64,000 bases of DNA from Nocardioides exalbidus (GTDB lineage Bacteria; Actinomycetota; Actinomycetes; Propionibacteriales; Nocardioidaceae): positions 4,030,001 to 4,094,000 of the forward strand of contig NZ_FNRT01000002.1 in the NCBI RefSeq assembly GCF_900105585.1. Direction: 5' to 3'. This document shows positions 38,013 through 46,086 of the stretch, piece after piece. The notes beneath the pieces are model-generated. The model had not been told where the DNA came from and did not search any database. It saw only the letters and a list, made by a program, of their open reading frames with translations. How positions within the stretch are numbered: position 1 is the first letter of the stretch; each line of letters starts with the position of its first letter. Made by a program: the position numbers and the translations under genes.

Positions 38013-39649
38013 CACCCGGTCCGCACCCGGCCGCCGTCGACCTCCCAGCGCTGGTCGAGCGCGACGTTGGCCAGCAGCCTCCGGTCGTGCGAGACCAGCA
38101 GCAGGGTGCCGTCGTAGGTCTCCAGCGCCTGCTCGAGCTGCTCGATGGCGGGCAGGTCGAGGTGGTTGGTCGGCTCGTCGAGGACGAGGAGGTTCACCCC
38201 GCGCGCCTGGAGCAGCGCCATCGCCGCGCGGGTGCGCTCGCCGGGCGAGAGCCGGCCGACGAGGCTGGCGACCTGGTCGGCCTTGAGGCCGAACTTCGCG
38301 AGGAGCGTGCGGACCTCGGCGGAGGTCATCTCGGGCACGACGGCCTCGCAGGCGTCGCCCAGCGGGAGCGCGTCGGCCAGCGACGTGCGCGCCTGGTCGA
38401 TCTCACCGATCGCCACGCTGGCGCCCACCGAGGCACGACCCTCGTCGGGGGCGAGGTGACCGAGCAGCAGCCGCAGCAGGGTGGTCTTGCCGGCGCCGTT
38501 GGGCCCGGTGATCGCGATCCGGTCGCCGGCGGAGACCTGCAGCGACACCGGCCCGAGCCGGAAGTCGCCGAGCCGGGCGACCGCTCCGTCGAGGGTGGCG
38601 ACGACGCTGGACGAGCGCGGCGCGGCAGCGATGTCGAACTGGAGCACCCACTCCTTGCGGGGCTCCTCGACCTCCTCCAGCCGCGCGATGCGCGACTCCA
38701 TCTGGCGCACCTTCTGCGCCTGCTTCTCCGACGACTCGGTCTGCGCGCGGCGGCGGATCTTGTCGTTGTCCGGCGACTTCTTCATCGCGTTGCGCACGCC
38801 CTGCGAGCTCCACTCGCGCTGGGTGCGCGCCCGACCGACGAGGTCGGCCTTCTTCTCGGCGAACTCCTCGTAGGCCTCGCGCGCGTGCCGGCGCGCCACC
38901 GCGCGCTCCTCGAGGAACGCGTCGTAGCCGCCGTCGTAGACGGCCACCTGGTGCTGCGCGAGGTCGAGCTCGACGATGCGCGTCACGCAGCGCGCGAGGA
39001 ACTCGCGGTCGTGCGAGACGAGCACGACGCCCGCGCGGAGGCCGCGCACGAAGGACTCGAGCCGTTCGAGGCCGGCGAGGTCGAGGTCGTTGGTCGGCTC
39101 GTCGAGGAGCACCACGTCGAAGCGGCTGAGCAGGAGCGCGGCGAGCGCGACCCGTGCCGCCTGGCCGCCCGACAGCGTGGTCATCAGGGCGTCGAGGCCC
39201 AGGTCGAGGCCGAGCTCGCCGAGGACGGCGGGCGCGCGGTCGTCGAGGTCCGGCGCCCCGGTGGCGAGCCAGTGGTCGAGCGCGGCGGCGTACGCGTCAC
39301 CGGCTCCGGCGTCGTCCGTCTCGAGCGCGGTCGCGGCCGCCTCCATCGCCTCGGTCGCGGTGGTGGCGCCGGTGCGGCGGCCGAGGTAGTCGCCGATCGT
39401 CTCCCCCGGCACCCGCTCGTGCTCCTGGGGCAGCCAGCCGACGAAGGCGTCGGACGGTGCGGTCGTCACCGACCCGGCCATCGGCACCGCCTCGCCCGCG
39501 AGGAGGCGCAGCAGCGTGGACTTGCCGGCGCCGTTGGCACCGACGACCCCGACCACGTCGCCCGGGGCGACGGTGAGGTCGAGGTGCTCGAAGAGGGTGC
39601 GGTGCCCGTGGCCACCGGCCAGGTCCTTCGCCACGAGGGTGCCGGTCAC
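38012..39649 (-). CDS. ABC-F family ATPase (ribosome-associated type)
   Basis: Soluble protein of 545 aa with two ABC domains, each with a Walker A (GANGAGKST; GPNGAGKTT), signature (LSGGQAAR; LSPGERTR) and Walker B (LLDEPTNDLD; VLDEPTNHLD). A charged inter-domain linker (EKKADLVGR to KVRQMESRI) matches the ABC-F P-site motif. No membrane domain is present. Such proteins act at the ribosome, some giving antibiotic resistance. GTG 39649 is leaderless: TACCCT lies 6 nt before it. It is divergent from the sulfotransferase gene. Confidence 0.92.
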   Translation of the reverse strand: MTGTLVAKDLAGGHGHRTLFEHLDLTVAPGDVVGVVGANGAGKSTLLRLLAGEAVPMAGSVTTAPSDAFVGWLPQEHERVPGETIGDYLGRRTGATTATEAMEAAATALETDDAGAGDAYAAALDHWLATGAPDLDDRAPAVLGELGLDLGLDALMTTLSGGQAARVALAALLLSRFDVVLLDEPTNDLDLAGLERLESFVRGLRAGVVLVSHDREFLARCVTRIVELDLAQHQVAVYDGGYDAFLEERAVARRHAREAYEEFAEKKADLVGRARTQREWSSQGVRNAMKKSPDNDKIRRRAQTESSEKQAQKVRQMESRIARLEEVEEPRKEWVLQFDIAAAPRSSSVVATLDGAVARLGDFRLGPVSLQVSAGDRIAITGPNGAGKTTLLRLLLGHLAPDEGRASVGASVAIGEIDQARTSLADALPLGDACEAVVPEMTSAEVRTLLAKFGLKADQVASLVGRLSPGERTRAAMALLQARGVNLLVLDEPTNHLDLPAIEQLEQALETYDGTLLLVSHDRRLLANVALDQRWEVDGGRVRTG

Positions 39650-39655
39650 CGGCAC

Positions 39656-39661
39656 AGGGTA
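39656..39661 (-). promoter_or_regulatory. -10 box (TACCCT), leaderless start of ABC-F gene
   Basis: TACCCT on the minus strand ends 6 nt before GTG 39649, without a Shine-Dalgarno sequence. It is back to back with the sulfotransferase -10 at 39692-39697. Confidence 0.55.
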
Positions 39662-39691
39662 GAGGGATCGGGCGGACACGTCGGCATCGGA

Positions 39692-39697
39692 TAACCT
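39692..39697 (+). promoter_or_regulatory. -10 box (TAACCT), leaderless start of sulfotransferase gene
   Basis: TAACCT ends 6 nt before GTG 39704; no ribosome-binding sequence lies between them. Confidence 0.6.
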
Positions 39698-39703
39698 CGC
39701 CGC

Positions 39704-40345
39704 GTGCTGATCAGCGACTCCAAGCAGGTCCTCTTCGTCCACGTCCCCAAGACGGGCGGCGTCTCGGTCGAGGACACCGTCAAGGAGGCCTGTCCCGACG
39801 CCCGCAAGGCGCGTCCGGCGCTGGGTCGCCACGCGACGCTCGGCAAGATCCTCAAGCACGAGCCGCAGGTCACCGACTACTGGATGTTCGGCTTCGTCCG
39901 GAACCCGTGGGCGCGGATGGTGTCGTGGTACTCGATGATCTCGCAGTGGGACCGGCGCCACGGCCCGGCCAGCGGCAAGCCGCAGGACGTCAAGCACGGC
40001 TCGATGCGCGACGGCAACGAGATGTGGCGCGCGGCGGCCGCCTACGCCGACTTCAGCGAGTTCGTGCTGCGCGGCACCGAGGAGCTCCCCCGCGTCGGCA
40101 CCCCCCAGATCCAGTACCTCCGCGCCCCGAAGCACGACCGCGAGGTCGACTTCATCGGCCGCACGGAGAACTTCGCCGTGGACCTCCAGCGCGTGCAGGT
40201 CCAGCTCGGCCTCGAGCCGTCCGTTCCCGTCCACAAGAACAAGTCGCGGCACGGGACCTACCACGACTACTTCACCGACGAGACCCGCAAGAAGATCGCC
40301 GAGGTCTACGCCGAGGACATCGAGCTCTTCGGCTACACCTACTGA
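39704..40345 (+). CDS. Sulfotransferase family protein
   Basis: 213-aa cytoplasmic protein of the sulfotransferase_2 kind: the 5'-phosphosulfate loop FVHVPKTGGVS (11-21) and 3'-phosphate motif GFVRNPWARMVSWY (63-76) indicate PAPS binding. GTG start is leaderless. Its stop overlaps the stop of a second, convergent sulfotransferase gene by 7 bp. The acceptor could be a sugar or lipid; nothing nearby identifies it. Confidence 0.85.
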   Translation: MLISDSKQVLFVHVPKTGGVSVEDTVKEACPDARKARPALGRHATLGKILKHEPQVTDYWMFGFVRNPWARMVSWYSMISQWDRRHGPASGKPQDVKHGSMRDGNEMWRAAAAYADFSEFVLRGTEELPRVGTPQIQYLRAPKHDREVDFIGRTENFAVDLQRVQVQLGLEPSVPVHKNKSRHGTYHDYFTDETRKKIAEVYAEDIELFGYTY

Positions 40346-41007
40346 GCCGGTCCGTCGGCCAGCTGGGTGCCTCGCGCCCCGGCCCACTCGCCGGTCGGTT
40401 CCAGCCGGCGCCACACGTCGTACTCCGGGGCGAAGTGCGCGGCCAGCTCATCGCGCGTGGCGGACGACAGCTCGCCGCGCTCGGCGCCGGAGGCGTTGCG
40501 GCGCTCGAACTCGAGCGCCGCGCCCACCCGCTCGCTGAACCACGGCTCCCAGACGTCGGGGCGGTCCACGCTGAAGATCCGGTCGACCGCGACCCCTCCC
40601 TGCGCCTGCACGAACCTCGACGGCCGGCCCCTGGGCACGGGCGCGTCGTCGTCGCCGGCGAGGTAGTGCCGTGCGAACTGCTCGAAGGCCATGTCGGCCG
40701 TCGACTGACGTGAGTCCTCGCGACCGCGGTAGCGCCACCACGACTCCAGCCAGGCGATCGGCTCGCGGAACAGGGTGACCAGCTCGTAGGAGTCGCGCGG
40801 GTGGCCCTGCTCGGCGAGCGCCTGCGCCCTCGTGTGGACGAACCCCCGCGCGGGCAGGTGCTTCTGTCCCGGCGGCGCGCTGACCACCTCGGTGGCGTAC
40901 GGCGCCAGCGTCCGCTCGAGGGTCGTGCTCGCGGTCTTCGGCAGCGCGAGCAGCACGAAGTCGCGGCCGGGACCGAGGCCGAGGAACGTCATCACGCGCC
41001 CGATCAT
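40339..41007 (-). CDS. Sulfotransferase-like protein
   Basis: 222-aa protein with a P-loop-like phosphosulfate motif LLALPKTASTTLERTL and a 3'-phosphate motif TLFREPIAWLESWW, as in sulfotransferases, but clearly distinct from the convergent neighbour. Start choice is uncertain: ATG 41007 is immediately preceded by GGGGG, while ATG 40992 would remove five residues. It ends in TAG overlapping the convergent gene's TGA region. Confidence 0.75.
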   Translation of the reverse strand: MIGRVMTFLGLGPGRDFVLLALPKTASTTLERTLAPYATEVVSAPPGQKHLPARGFVHTRAQALAEQGHPRDSYELVTLFREPIAWLESWWRYRGREDSRQSTADMAFEQFARHYLAGDDDAPVPRGRPSRFVQAQGGVAVDRIFSVDRPDVWEPWFSERVGAALEFERRNASGAERGELSSATRDELAAHFAPEYDVWRRLEPTGEWAGARGTQLADGPAQ

Positions 41008-41088
41008 CCCCCAGGTCGCACCGGTCGCCGGCACCTGCCACACCGTCCGGCCTTCCGCCCAGCCGCCCGGGCTGCGACCCTTCGGTCC

Positions 41089-41844
41089 GTGGACGTACTC
41101 GACACCTGGACCCGCTCCGAGCACACCGCCGACGTCAACGGGAGGCCGACGACGCACCCCGTCCACCGCAAGGGCACCGGGCCCGGTGTCGTCGTGGTGC
41201 ACGAGATGCCGGGCCTCACCGCCGGTGTCGTGCGCTTCGGCGAGGAGCTCGTCGAGGCCGGCTACACCGTCGTGCTGCCGCACCTCTTCGGGCCGGTCGG
41301 CCGCGAGTTCAGCAACGGCGACGTCGCCCGCACCTTCCCGAAGATCTGCATCAGCCGCGAGTTCACCAAGCTCGGCCGCGGCGTGACCACGCCCGTCGCC
41401 GGCTGGCTGCGCACCCTCGCCCGCGAGCTCCACGAGGAGCTCGGCGGTCCGGGTGTCGGCGCGCTCGGCATGTGCTTCACCGGCGGCTTCGCGCTCGCGA
41501 TGATGGTCGACGACAGCACGGTCGCGCCGGTCGTGTGCCAGCCCAGCACCCCGTTCGTCCCGGGCGCCAAGCGCGGCGCCGACCTCAACCTCTCCCCCGC
41601 CGACGCGGACGTCGTACGCCGCCGGGCGGCCGAGGGCTGCCAGGTGCTGGGCATCCGCTACGCCTCGGACCCGCTCCCCGGCACCCGCTTCGACACCCTG
41701 ACCTCGCTCATCGGCGACGCGTTCATCCGGGTCGAGCTCGAGGGCCAGGGCCACTCCACGGTCACCGAGCAGCGCTCGCAGGTCGCCGTCGACGCCGTGC
41801 TCGAGTTCTTCGGCGAGAAGCTGCACGCCCCCGGCGCTGGCTGA
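41089..41844 (+). CDS. Dienelactone hydrolase family protein
   Basis: 251-aa alpha/beta hydrolase. VVVVHEMPGLT near the N-terminus and the nucleophile elbow GMCFTGGFAL (Cys in G-x-C-x-G) fit dienelactone hydrolases, which use cysteine; the late GQGHSTV supplies the histidine. GTG 41089 is in frame with a weak GACCCT 7 nt before. The substrate is unknown; no chlorocatechol genes are near. Confidence 0.82.
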   Translation: MDVLDTWTRSEHTADVNGRPTTHPVHRKGTGPGVVVVHEMPGLTAGVVRFGEELVEAGYTVVLPHLFGPVGREFSNGDVARTFPKICISREFTKLGRGVTTPVAGWLRTLARELHEELGGPGVGALGMCFTGGFALAMMVDDSTVAPVVCQPSTPFVPGAKRGADLNLSPADADVVRRRAAEGCQVLGIRYASDPLPGTRFDTLTSLIGDAFIRVELEGQGHSTVTEQRSQVAVDAVLEFFGEKLHAPGAG

Positions 41845-41870
41845 GCAGGGCGCTCTGGAGCCGCGCCGCT

Positions 41871-41906
41871 GGTTGAGCAGCGAGCGCCAGCGAGCGTGTC
41901 GAAACC
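41871..41906. repeat. Repeat element upstream of HNH gene, copy 1
   Basis: 36-bp element beginning GGTTGAGCAGCGAGCG and ending GTGTCGAAACC. The same frame, GGTYGAG...CGARACC, recurs at 41932-41966 and inside the HNH gene at 42870-42910. Such GC-rich elements are typical dispersed repeats of Nocardioides-like genomes (general knowledge, not tested here). Confidence 0.7.
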
Positions 41907-41931
41907 AAGGCCACCCCGCCCCGCCGCCGTA

Positions 41932-41966
41932 GGTCGAGGAGGGCGCCCCGCGCCCGTCACGAGACC
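41932..41966. repeat. Repeat element upstream of HNH gene, copy 2
   Basis: 35-bp element beginning GGTCGAGGAGGGCGC and ending GTCACGAGACC, sharing the terminal pattern of copy 1 with a diverged middle. Confidence 0.65.
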
Positions 41967-42025
41967 AGACCATCCCTTGACCGAACCTCGCACCTCCGAC
42001 CATGGCCACTGTCGGACCCGTCGCC

Positions 42026-42031
42026 TACAAT
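42026..42031 (+). promoter_or_regulatory. -10 box (TACAAT), leaderless start of HNH gene
   Basis: TACAAT, close to the TATAAT consensus, ends 7 nt before ATG 42039. The sequence just after it, TCGAACACATG, matches the first 11 bases of the uvrA LexA box and includes the start codon. Confidence 0.65.
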
Positions 42032-42038
42032 CGAACAC

Positions 42039-43478
42039 ATGAGCGAAGCGCTAGCAGTGGTCGAGCAGGCGAAGGTTGACGACCTCACCGCCTCCGACCT
42101 CCTGCGCCGCGCACGCTCGCAGAATGCAGCCGAGAACCGGGCCGCAGCCGACCTGCTGGTGACCTCCGCGCGCTGGGCCGACCTCCACCCGCCCGAGTCG
42201 ACCCACCTGGCCGCAGCGTTCACCACACCGGGGTCCGAGCACGAGGAGCCGATCGCGGGCGAGGGGTGTCCGCTGGTCGCGGAGTTCTGTGTGGCCGAGC
42301 TCGGCGCCGTCCTCGGGATCTCGTCGACCGCGGCGAAGAAGCTCATTGGGCATGCCCTCGAGCTGCGCCACCGCCTCCCCCGACTGTGGTCCCAGGTCCA
42401 CTCCGGCTCTGTTCCGGCGTGGCGGGCGCGGTCGGTCGCCGAGGCCACCATCCACTCTGTTCCTTCGCTGACGCGTGAGGCTGCCGGGTGGGTCGACGAC
42501 CAGGTCGCGGCTGTCGCCGGACGTGTCGGTGTCGCGCAGCTCGACCGCCTCGTCGCCGAAGCCATCAAGAGGTTCCAGCTCGCTCAACCGGATCGGGCGG
42601 CTGACCCGGACGACGGCTACCTGTACGTCGACCCCCGCCACGTCACCGTCCTGGATCAGGACGTGCACTTCGCCGGGACCATCCACGTCGAGGCCGACCT
42701 CGACCTCGCCGACGGCATCGACCTCGACCACGCCCTCAGCCGTGACGCCGCCACGCAGAAAGCCCTCGGCTCCACCGAGACCCTCGACGTCCGCCGCGCC
42801 AAGGCCCTCGGCAACCTCGCCCGCACCCAGACCGCCCTCGACCTCGCCGCCACCGCCTTCTCTTCGGGTGGTCGAGTGGCCGACGAGGAACGAGGAGGCG
42901 TATCGAGACCCGACCTCCCCAACCTTCCCGCCGCGCGAGAGGTAGTCCTCCACGCCCACTTCGACGCCGACATCACCGACGAGGGCACGGTCTTCGGTCC
43001 CACCGGACGGATGGAAAACCGGCAGAAGCTCCTGCTCCTCGAACAGCTCCAGTCCTGGTGCGGCGACAGCCGGACGGAGGTGACCGTGAAGCCGGTCATC
43101 GACCTCAACCACAACCTCACCGCACCCGGCTACGACATCCCCGACCGCATCCGCGAGCAGGTCATCCTGCGCGACCGCACCTGCGTCTTCCCGCACTGCA
43201 CGAGACCAGCCAGGGGCTGCGACATCGACCACGTCACCGCGTACGACCATCACGCCGAAGCAGAAGGCAGACCACAACCGGGTCCGACGCAGTCCGACAA
43301 CCTCGCCTGCCTGTGCCGCTCCCACCACCGGCTCAAGACCTTCACCGCCTGGCGCTACGCCATGACCGAACCCGGCGTGTTCGAGTGGACCTCACCCCAC
43401 GGCCACCAGTTCAGGCGAGACCGCGACGGGACCACCCCGATCAACCCGGCTGAGCCCGAGCCGCCCGAACGACCATGA
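42039..43478 (+). CDS. HNH endonuclease, DUF222 (13E12-like) family
   Basis: 479-aa protein. The N-terminal DUF222 domain (about 20-300) is followed by an HNH nuclease with CVFPHC (382-387), CDIDHV (His398), SDN (Asn421) and LCRSHHRLK (His429/430). Such genes are multicopy in actinobacteria and related to the mycobacterial 13E12 repeat family. Residues 278-291 (GRVADEERGGVSRP) are encoded by an in-frame dispersed-repeat copy. ATG start is leaderless and overlaps a degenerate LexA box. Confidence 0.9.
   Translation: MSEALAVVEQAKVDDLTASDLLRRARSQNAAENRAAADLLVTSARWADLHPPESTHLAAAFTTPGSEHEEPIAGEGCPLVAEFCVAELGAVLGISSTAAKKLIGHALELRHRLPRLWSQVHSGSVPAWRARSVAEATIHSVPSLTREAAGWVDDQVAAVAGRVGVAQLDRLVAEAIKRFQLAQPDRAADPDDGYLYVDPRHVTVLDQDVHFAGTIHVEADLDLADGIDLDHALSRDAATQKALGSTETLDVRRAKALGNLARTQTALDLAATAFSSGGRVADEERGGVSRPDLPNLPAAREVVLHAHFDADITDEGTVFGPTGRMENRQKLLLLEQLQSWCGDSRTEVTVKPVIDLNHNLTAPGYDIPDRIREQVILRDRTCVFPHCTRPARGCDIDHVTAYDHHAEAEGRPQPGPTQSDNLACLCRSHHRLKTFTAWRYAMTEPGVFEWTSPHGHQFRRDRDGTTPINPAEPEPPERP
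42870..42910. repeat. Repeat element inside the HNH coding sequence, copy 3
   Basis: 41-bp stretch starting GGTCGAGTGGCCGACG and ending GTATCGAGACC, with the same terminal pattern as the two upstream copies. It keeps the reading frame and adds a hydrophilic segment between the DUF222 and HNH parts. Confidence 0.7.
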
Positions 43479-43510
43479 CCCCGCCCCACACCCCGCCGGT
43501 CACCACGACG

Positions 43511-43538
43511 GTGCAGGCCACAGGCCTGTGCCCTGCAC
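43511..43538. promoter_or_regulatory. 28-bp inverted repeat after the HNH gene
   Basis: Arms GTGCAGG and CCTGCAC enclose the perfect palindrome CACAGGCCTGTG on the same centre, with one C-C mismatch. It begins 32 bp past the HNH stop and contains the GTG (43528) of the next gene, so it may be a terminator of the former or an operator of the latter. Confidence 0.55.
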
Positions 43539-43914
43539 CGTCCGCGCGCTCGAGCCCTACCGAGAGTCGGCCTCCGCCACGGACATCACAGGTGAGTGGA
43601 TGGCAGCTCTGGACGACGTCGCACGGTCCTTGGCTCCGATCACGCTGCGCCTGACCGGCGTGACCATGTCCATCGGCGGCGTGATGGTGCAGGCCGAGCC
43701 GTACTCCAGCATCGTGCACTGTGCGGGGCCGATCCTCGACGCACCGGGACTGGTCGACTGGGTCGGCCAGAACAGCCAGTCACTTCACCGTGACGTGTCG
43801 TTCCACGCGCTCAGTCTCGTGCGTTTCCGCTACCTGGCAACGGATCGGCAACGCCTCATGGCGATGGAGCACTGGCACAGCGCAGCGCTCACCACGGCGC
43901 TACGAGCTCACTGA
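43528..43914 (+). CDS. Hypothetical protein, possible degenerate 2H (LigT-like) fragment
   Basis: 128 aa, not recognised with confidence. The stretches ITLRLTGVTMSIGGVMVQ and SSIVHCAGPILDAPGLVDWV resemble the C-terminal half of 2'-5' RNA ligase-like 2H phosphoesterases, but the expected HxS/T histidine is replaced by Tyr and no first HxT motif precedes it. It may be a remnant. The GTG start lies inside a 28-bp palindrome and has no ribosome site. It overlaps the convergent gene by 7 bp. Confidence 0.5.
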   Translation: MPCTVRALEPYRESASATDITGEWMAALDDVARSLAPITLRLTGVTMSIGGVMVQAEPYSSIVHCAGPILDAPGLVDWVGQNSQSLHRDVSFHALSLVRFRYLATDRQRLMAMEHWHSAALTTALRAH

Positions 43915-44417
43915 GCAGCGACGAGCGCGCGGTTGCGCTCGACCGAGCGCTCGAGCTTGACGACCTGCCGACGTTGCACCGCCGGCGTGGAGAGCCACAT
44001 GACGGCCAGGGCGCCCTGGGTGAGGACCTGCAGCCAGTTGTGCCACTCACGCTCACCCGCGACGAGCAGGGAGATGTTGAGCGCGCACAGCGCCAGCGCA
44101 CTGACGCCGAGCACGAGCCACACCTTCCGCAGGTTCGACGACCTGGCGGTCATGACCTCGACACACGCGGCCATCGCCTCTCCGCGCTGGACAGCGTGCG
44201 CCGCCAGCTCCGGTGAGGCGGCACGCCCTGACGCGTTCGCGCGGGAGATGGCCCACCGCTCGGGCCACGAGAGCCCCGCGGCGACCTTCCGCCAGTCGCC
44301 GAGGCCGGTCCCGGCGTACGTCGTGCCCTCGAGTCGCCGGCGCAGCACGAGCACCACCACCAGGACCGCAAGCATCACGGGCAGCGCGACCAGCATCACG
44401 GAGAGTGGCGTCGACAC
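43908..44417 (-). CDS. Membrane protein of unknown function
   Basis: 169 aa with one N-terminal membrane helix (about 5-26, VMLVALPVMLAVLVVVLVL), a basic cytoplasmic segment, and two further hydrophobic helices (about 93-113 and 121-138), ending in a charged tail. No family recognised. GTG 44417 is leaderless (TATGGT 6 nt before). Confidence 0.7.
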   Translation of the reverse strand: MSTPLSVMLVALPVMLAVLVVVLVLRRRLEGTTYAGTGLGDWRKVAAGLSWPERWAISRANASGRAASPELAAHAVQRGEAMAACVEVMTARSSNLRKVWLVLGVSALALCALNISLLVAGEREWHNWLQVLTQGALAVMWLSTPAVQRRQVVKLERSVERNRALVAAQ

Positions 44418-44423
44418 GTCCGG

Positions 44424-44429
44424 ACCATA
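44424..44429 (-). promoter_or_regulatory. -10 box (TATGGT), leaderless start of membrane-protein gene
   Basis: TATGGT on the minus strand ends 6 nt before GTG 44417. Confidence 0.5.
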
Positions 44430-44470
44430 ACCCGCGATCCGTCGTGTCTGGGAGGGCGTGAAGCCGCAGG

Positions 44471-45256
44471 TCAGGGGCCGGCGCGCACGAGTCGTCGTAC
44501 GGCGTCGAGGTCGAGGTCGTAGGGGCCGACGCGGGTCAGCACCCACGACGCGCCGGCGTCGAGCCACGGAGCGGGGTCCTGGTCGGGCTGGAGGTCGACG
44601 ACCACGTCGAAGCCGTTGCGCGGCTCGTGGCGGGCCAGGTCGGCGGTGACCCGGTCGAGGTCTCCAGGACCGTCGAGGCCGATGACGAAGAACCCGTCGT
44701 GGCGCGACGCCCGCCGCAGCGGGGCGGCGTTCGGGAAGCGTCCGCCGATCCAGATCGTCACCTCAGGCGCCGGCAGGAAGCGCACGTCACGCGCGGCGTA
44801 GTGGTCGCCGTCGTGGTCCACCGGGTCGCCACCGAGGAGGCCGGTGAGCACCTCGAGTCCCTCGTCGAGCATCCGACCGCGGACCTTCGGATCGGGCTCG
44901 TCGCCGTAGGCGCCGAACTCCCCCACCCAGTCGTCACCGAGCCCGAGCCCCAGCACGAAGCGCCCGCCCGACAGGACGGCGAGGCTGGCCGACTGGCGCG
45001 CGAGGACCTGCGGGCGACGTCGTGCCAGCGGAGTGACCATCGGGCCGAAGAGCAGCTTCTCGGTGCGCATCGCGACGGCCGCGCAGCAGGTCCACACGTC
45101 CGCGATCTCGGCCACCCGGTCCCCGTACTGCAGGTGGTCCCAGACGAAGAAGCCCTCCCAGCCGGCCTCCTCCGCCTCGGCGGCGAGGTCGCCGACGACG
45201 CGAGGGTCGGCGAGGGCGTCGAACGGGGCGACGAAGAGTCCGCGGCGGGCAGGCAT
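44471..45256 (-). CDS. LLM-class (luciferase-like, probably F420-dependent) oxidoreductase
   Basis: 261-aa TIM-barrel protein: RRGLFVAPFDALADPRVV start, GWEGFFVWDHL, SGGRFVLGLGLGDDW and the late GASWVLTR are typical of the luciferase-like family using FMN or F420. ATG 45256 is preferred over an in-frame ATG at 45292 because conserved sequence starts there. It is divergent from the NUC nuclease gene. The substrate is unknown. Confidence 0.88.
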   Translation of the reverse strand: MPARRGLFVAPFDALADPRVVGDLAAEAEEAGWEGFFVWDHLQYGDRVAEIADVWTCCAAVAMRTEKLLFGPMVTPLARRRPQVLARQSASLAVLSGGRFVLGLGLGDDWVGEFGAYGDEPDPKVRGRMLDEGLEVLTGLLGGDPVDHDGDHYAARDVRFLPAPEVTIWIGGRFPNAAPLRRASRHDGFFVIGLDGPGDLDRVTADLARHEPRNGFDVVVDLQPDQDPAPWLDAGASWVLTRVGPYDLDLDAVRRLVRAGP

Positions 45257-45290
45257 GGCCTGATCATGCCGTGAGGCGCACACTCGGGGC

Positions 45291-46082
45291 ATGGCAGTGC
45301 TCGCCTACGACCCGTCGTTCCTCAGGACGCCGCTGTCCGCGCCGCAGTCGCCCGACGAGGGCGCCCTGCTCGACTACGCCCACTTCACCCTCCAGATGCA
45401 CCCCGAGCGTCGGCTCGCGGCGTGGGTGGCGTGGAACATCGATGGCCTCCGGCTCTTCCCGAGCGACAGCATCAGTCGCTCGGGCGAGGACTTCCGGCTC
45501 GACCCGCGGATCCCGGCGGACGTGCAGACCGGGGAGGCGGCCTACGCCGACAACGACCTCGACCGCGGCCACGTCGCGCGTCGCTCGGACCTGCTGTGGG
45601 GCACGCTCGAGGAGGCGAGGGCGGCCAACCACGACTCGTTCTTCTTCACCAACATCACGCCGCAGCACCAGGACTTCAACCAGTCCGGGCGCGGCGGCGT
45701 CTGGGGCCTGCTCGAGAACGCCGTGCTCGCGCAGGAGGGCCTCGAGGACCGGCGCCTCACCCTCTTCGCCGGCCCGGTGCTCGCCGACGACGACCCGCTC
45801 TACCGCGACGTCGTGCGGCTGCCGCGCGAGCACTGGAAGGTCGTCGTCTACCGGATGGCCGGCCAGGTCCGCGCGAAGTGCTTCGTCCTCTCGCAGGACC
45901 TCGACGGCATCGAGTCGATCGACTTCCTCGACGACTTCGACACCTGGCTGGTGCCGCTCGACCTGCTCGAGGGGAAGACCGGGCTCACGTTCCCGAGCCT
46001 CCAGTCGCTCGCCGCGCCCGACGAGCTGCGCGAGGCGCTGCCGCCGGTCCTGGTGACCGATCCCGAGCAGGTCGCCTGGTAG
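45291..46082 (+). CDS. DNA/RNA non-specific endonuclease (NUC family), no signal peptide
   Basis: 263-aa beta-beta-alpha-metal nuclease. NDLDRGHVARR (89-99, catalytic His94) and FFTNITPQHQDFNQ (118-131, Mg-ligand Asn130) are the Serratia-nuclease motifs. The start is cytosolic in character (MAVLAYDPSFL), with no signal peptide, unlike most family members. CACACT 6 nt before ATG 45291 may be a leaderless -10. It converges on the MerR-PP2C gene. Confidence 0.88.
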   Translation: MAVLAYDPSFLRTPLSAPQSPDEGALLDYAHFTLQMHPERRLAAWVAWNIDGLRLFPSDSISRSGEDFRLDPRIPADVQTGEAAYADNDLDRGHVARRSDLLWGTLEEARAANHDSFFFTNITPQHQDFNQSGRGGVWGLLENAVLAQEGLEDRRLTLFAGPVLADDDPLYRDVVRLPREHWKVVVYRMAGQVRAKCFVLSQDLDGIESIDFLDDFDTWLVPLDLLEGKTGLTFPSLQSLAAPDELREALPPVLVTDPEQVAW

Positions 46083-46086
46083 TCGC

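Noticed and set aside
41971..42031. TTGACC at 41977 as the -35 of the HNH promoter
   Set aside because: It is 43 nt from the TACAAT -10, far outside the usual 16-18 nt spacing.
41845..43914. Insertion sequence or prophage around the HNH gene
   Set aside because: No transposase, integrase, tRNA target or flanking direct repeats; only short dispersed repeats are visible.
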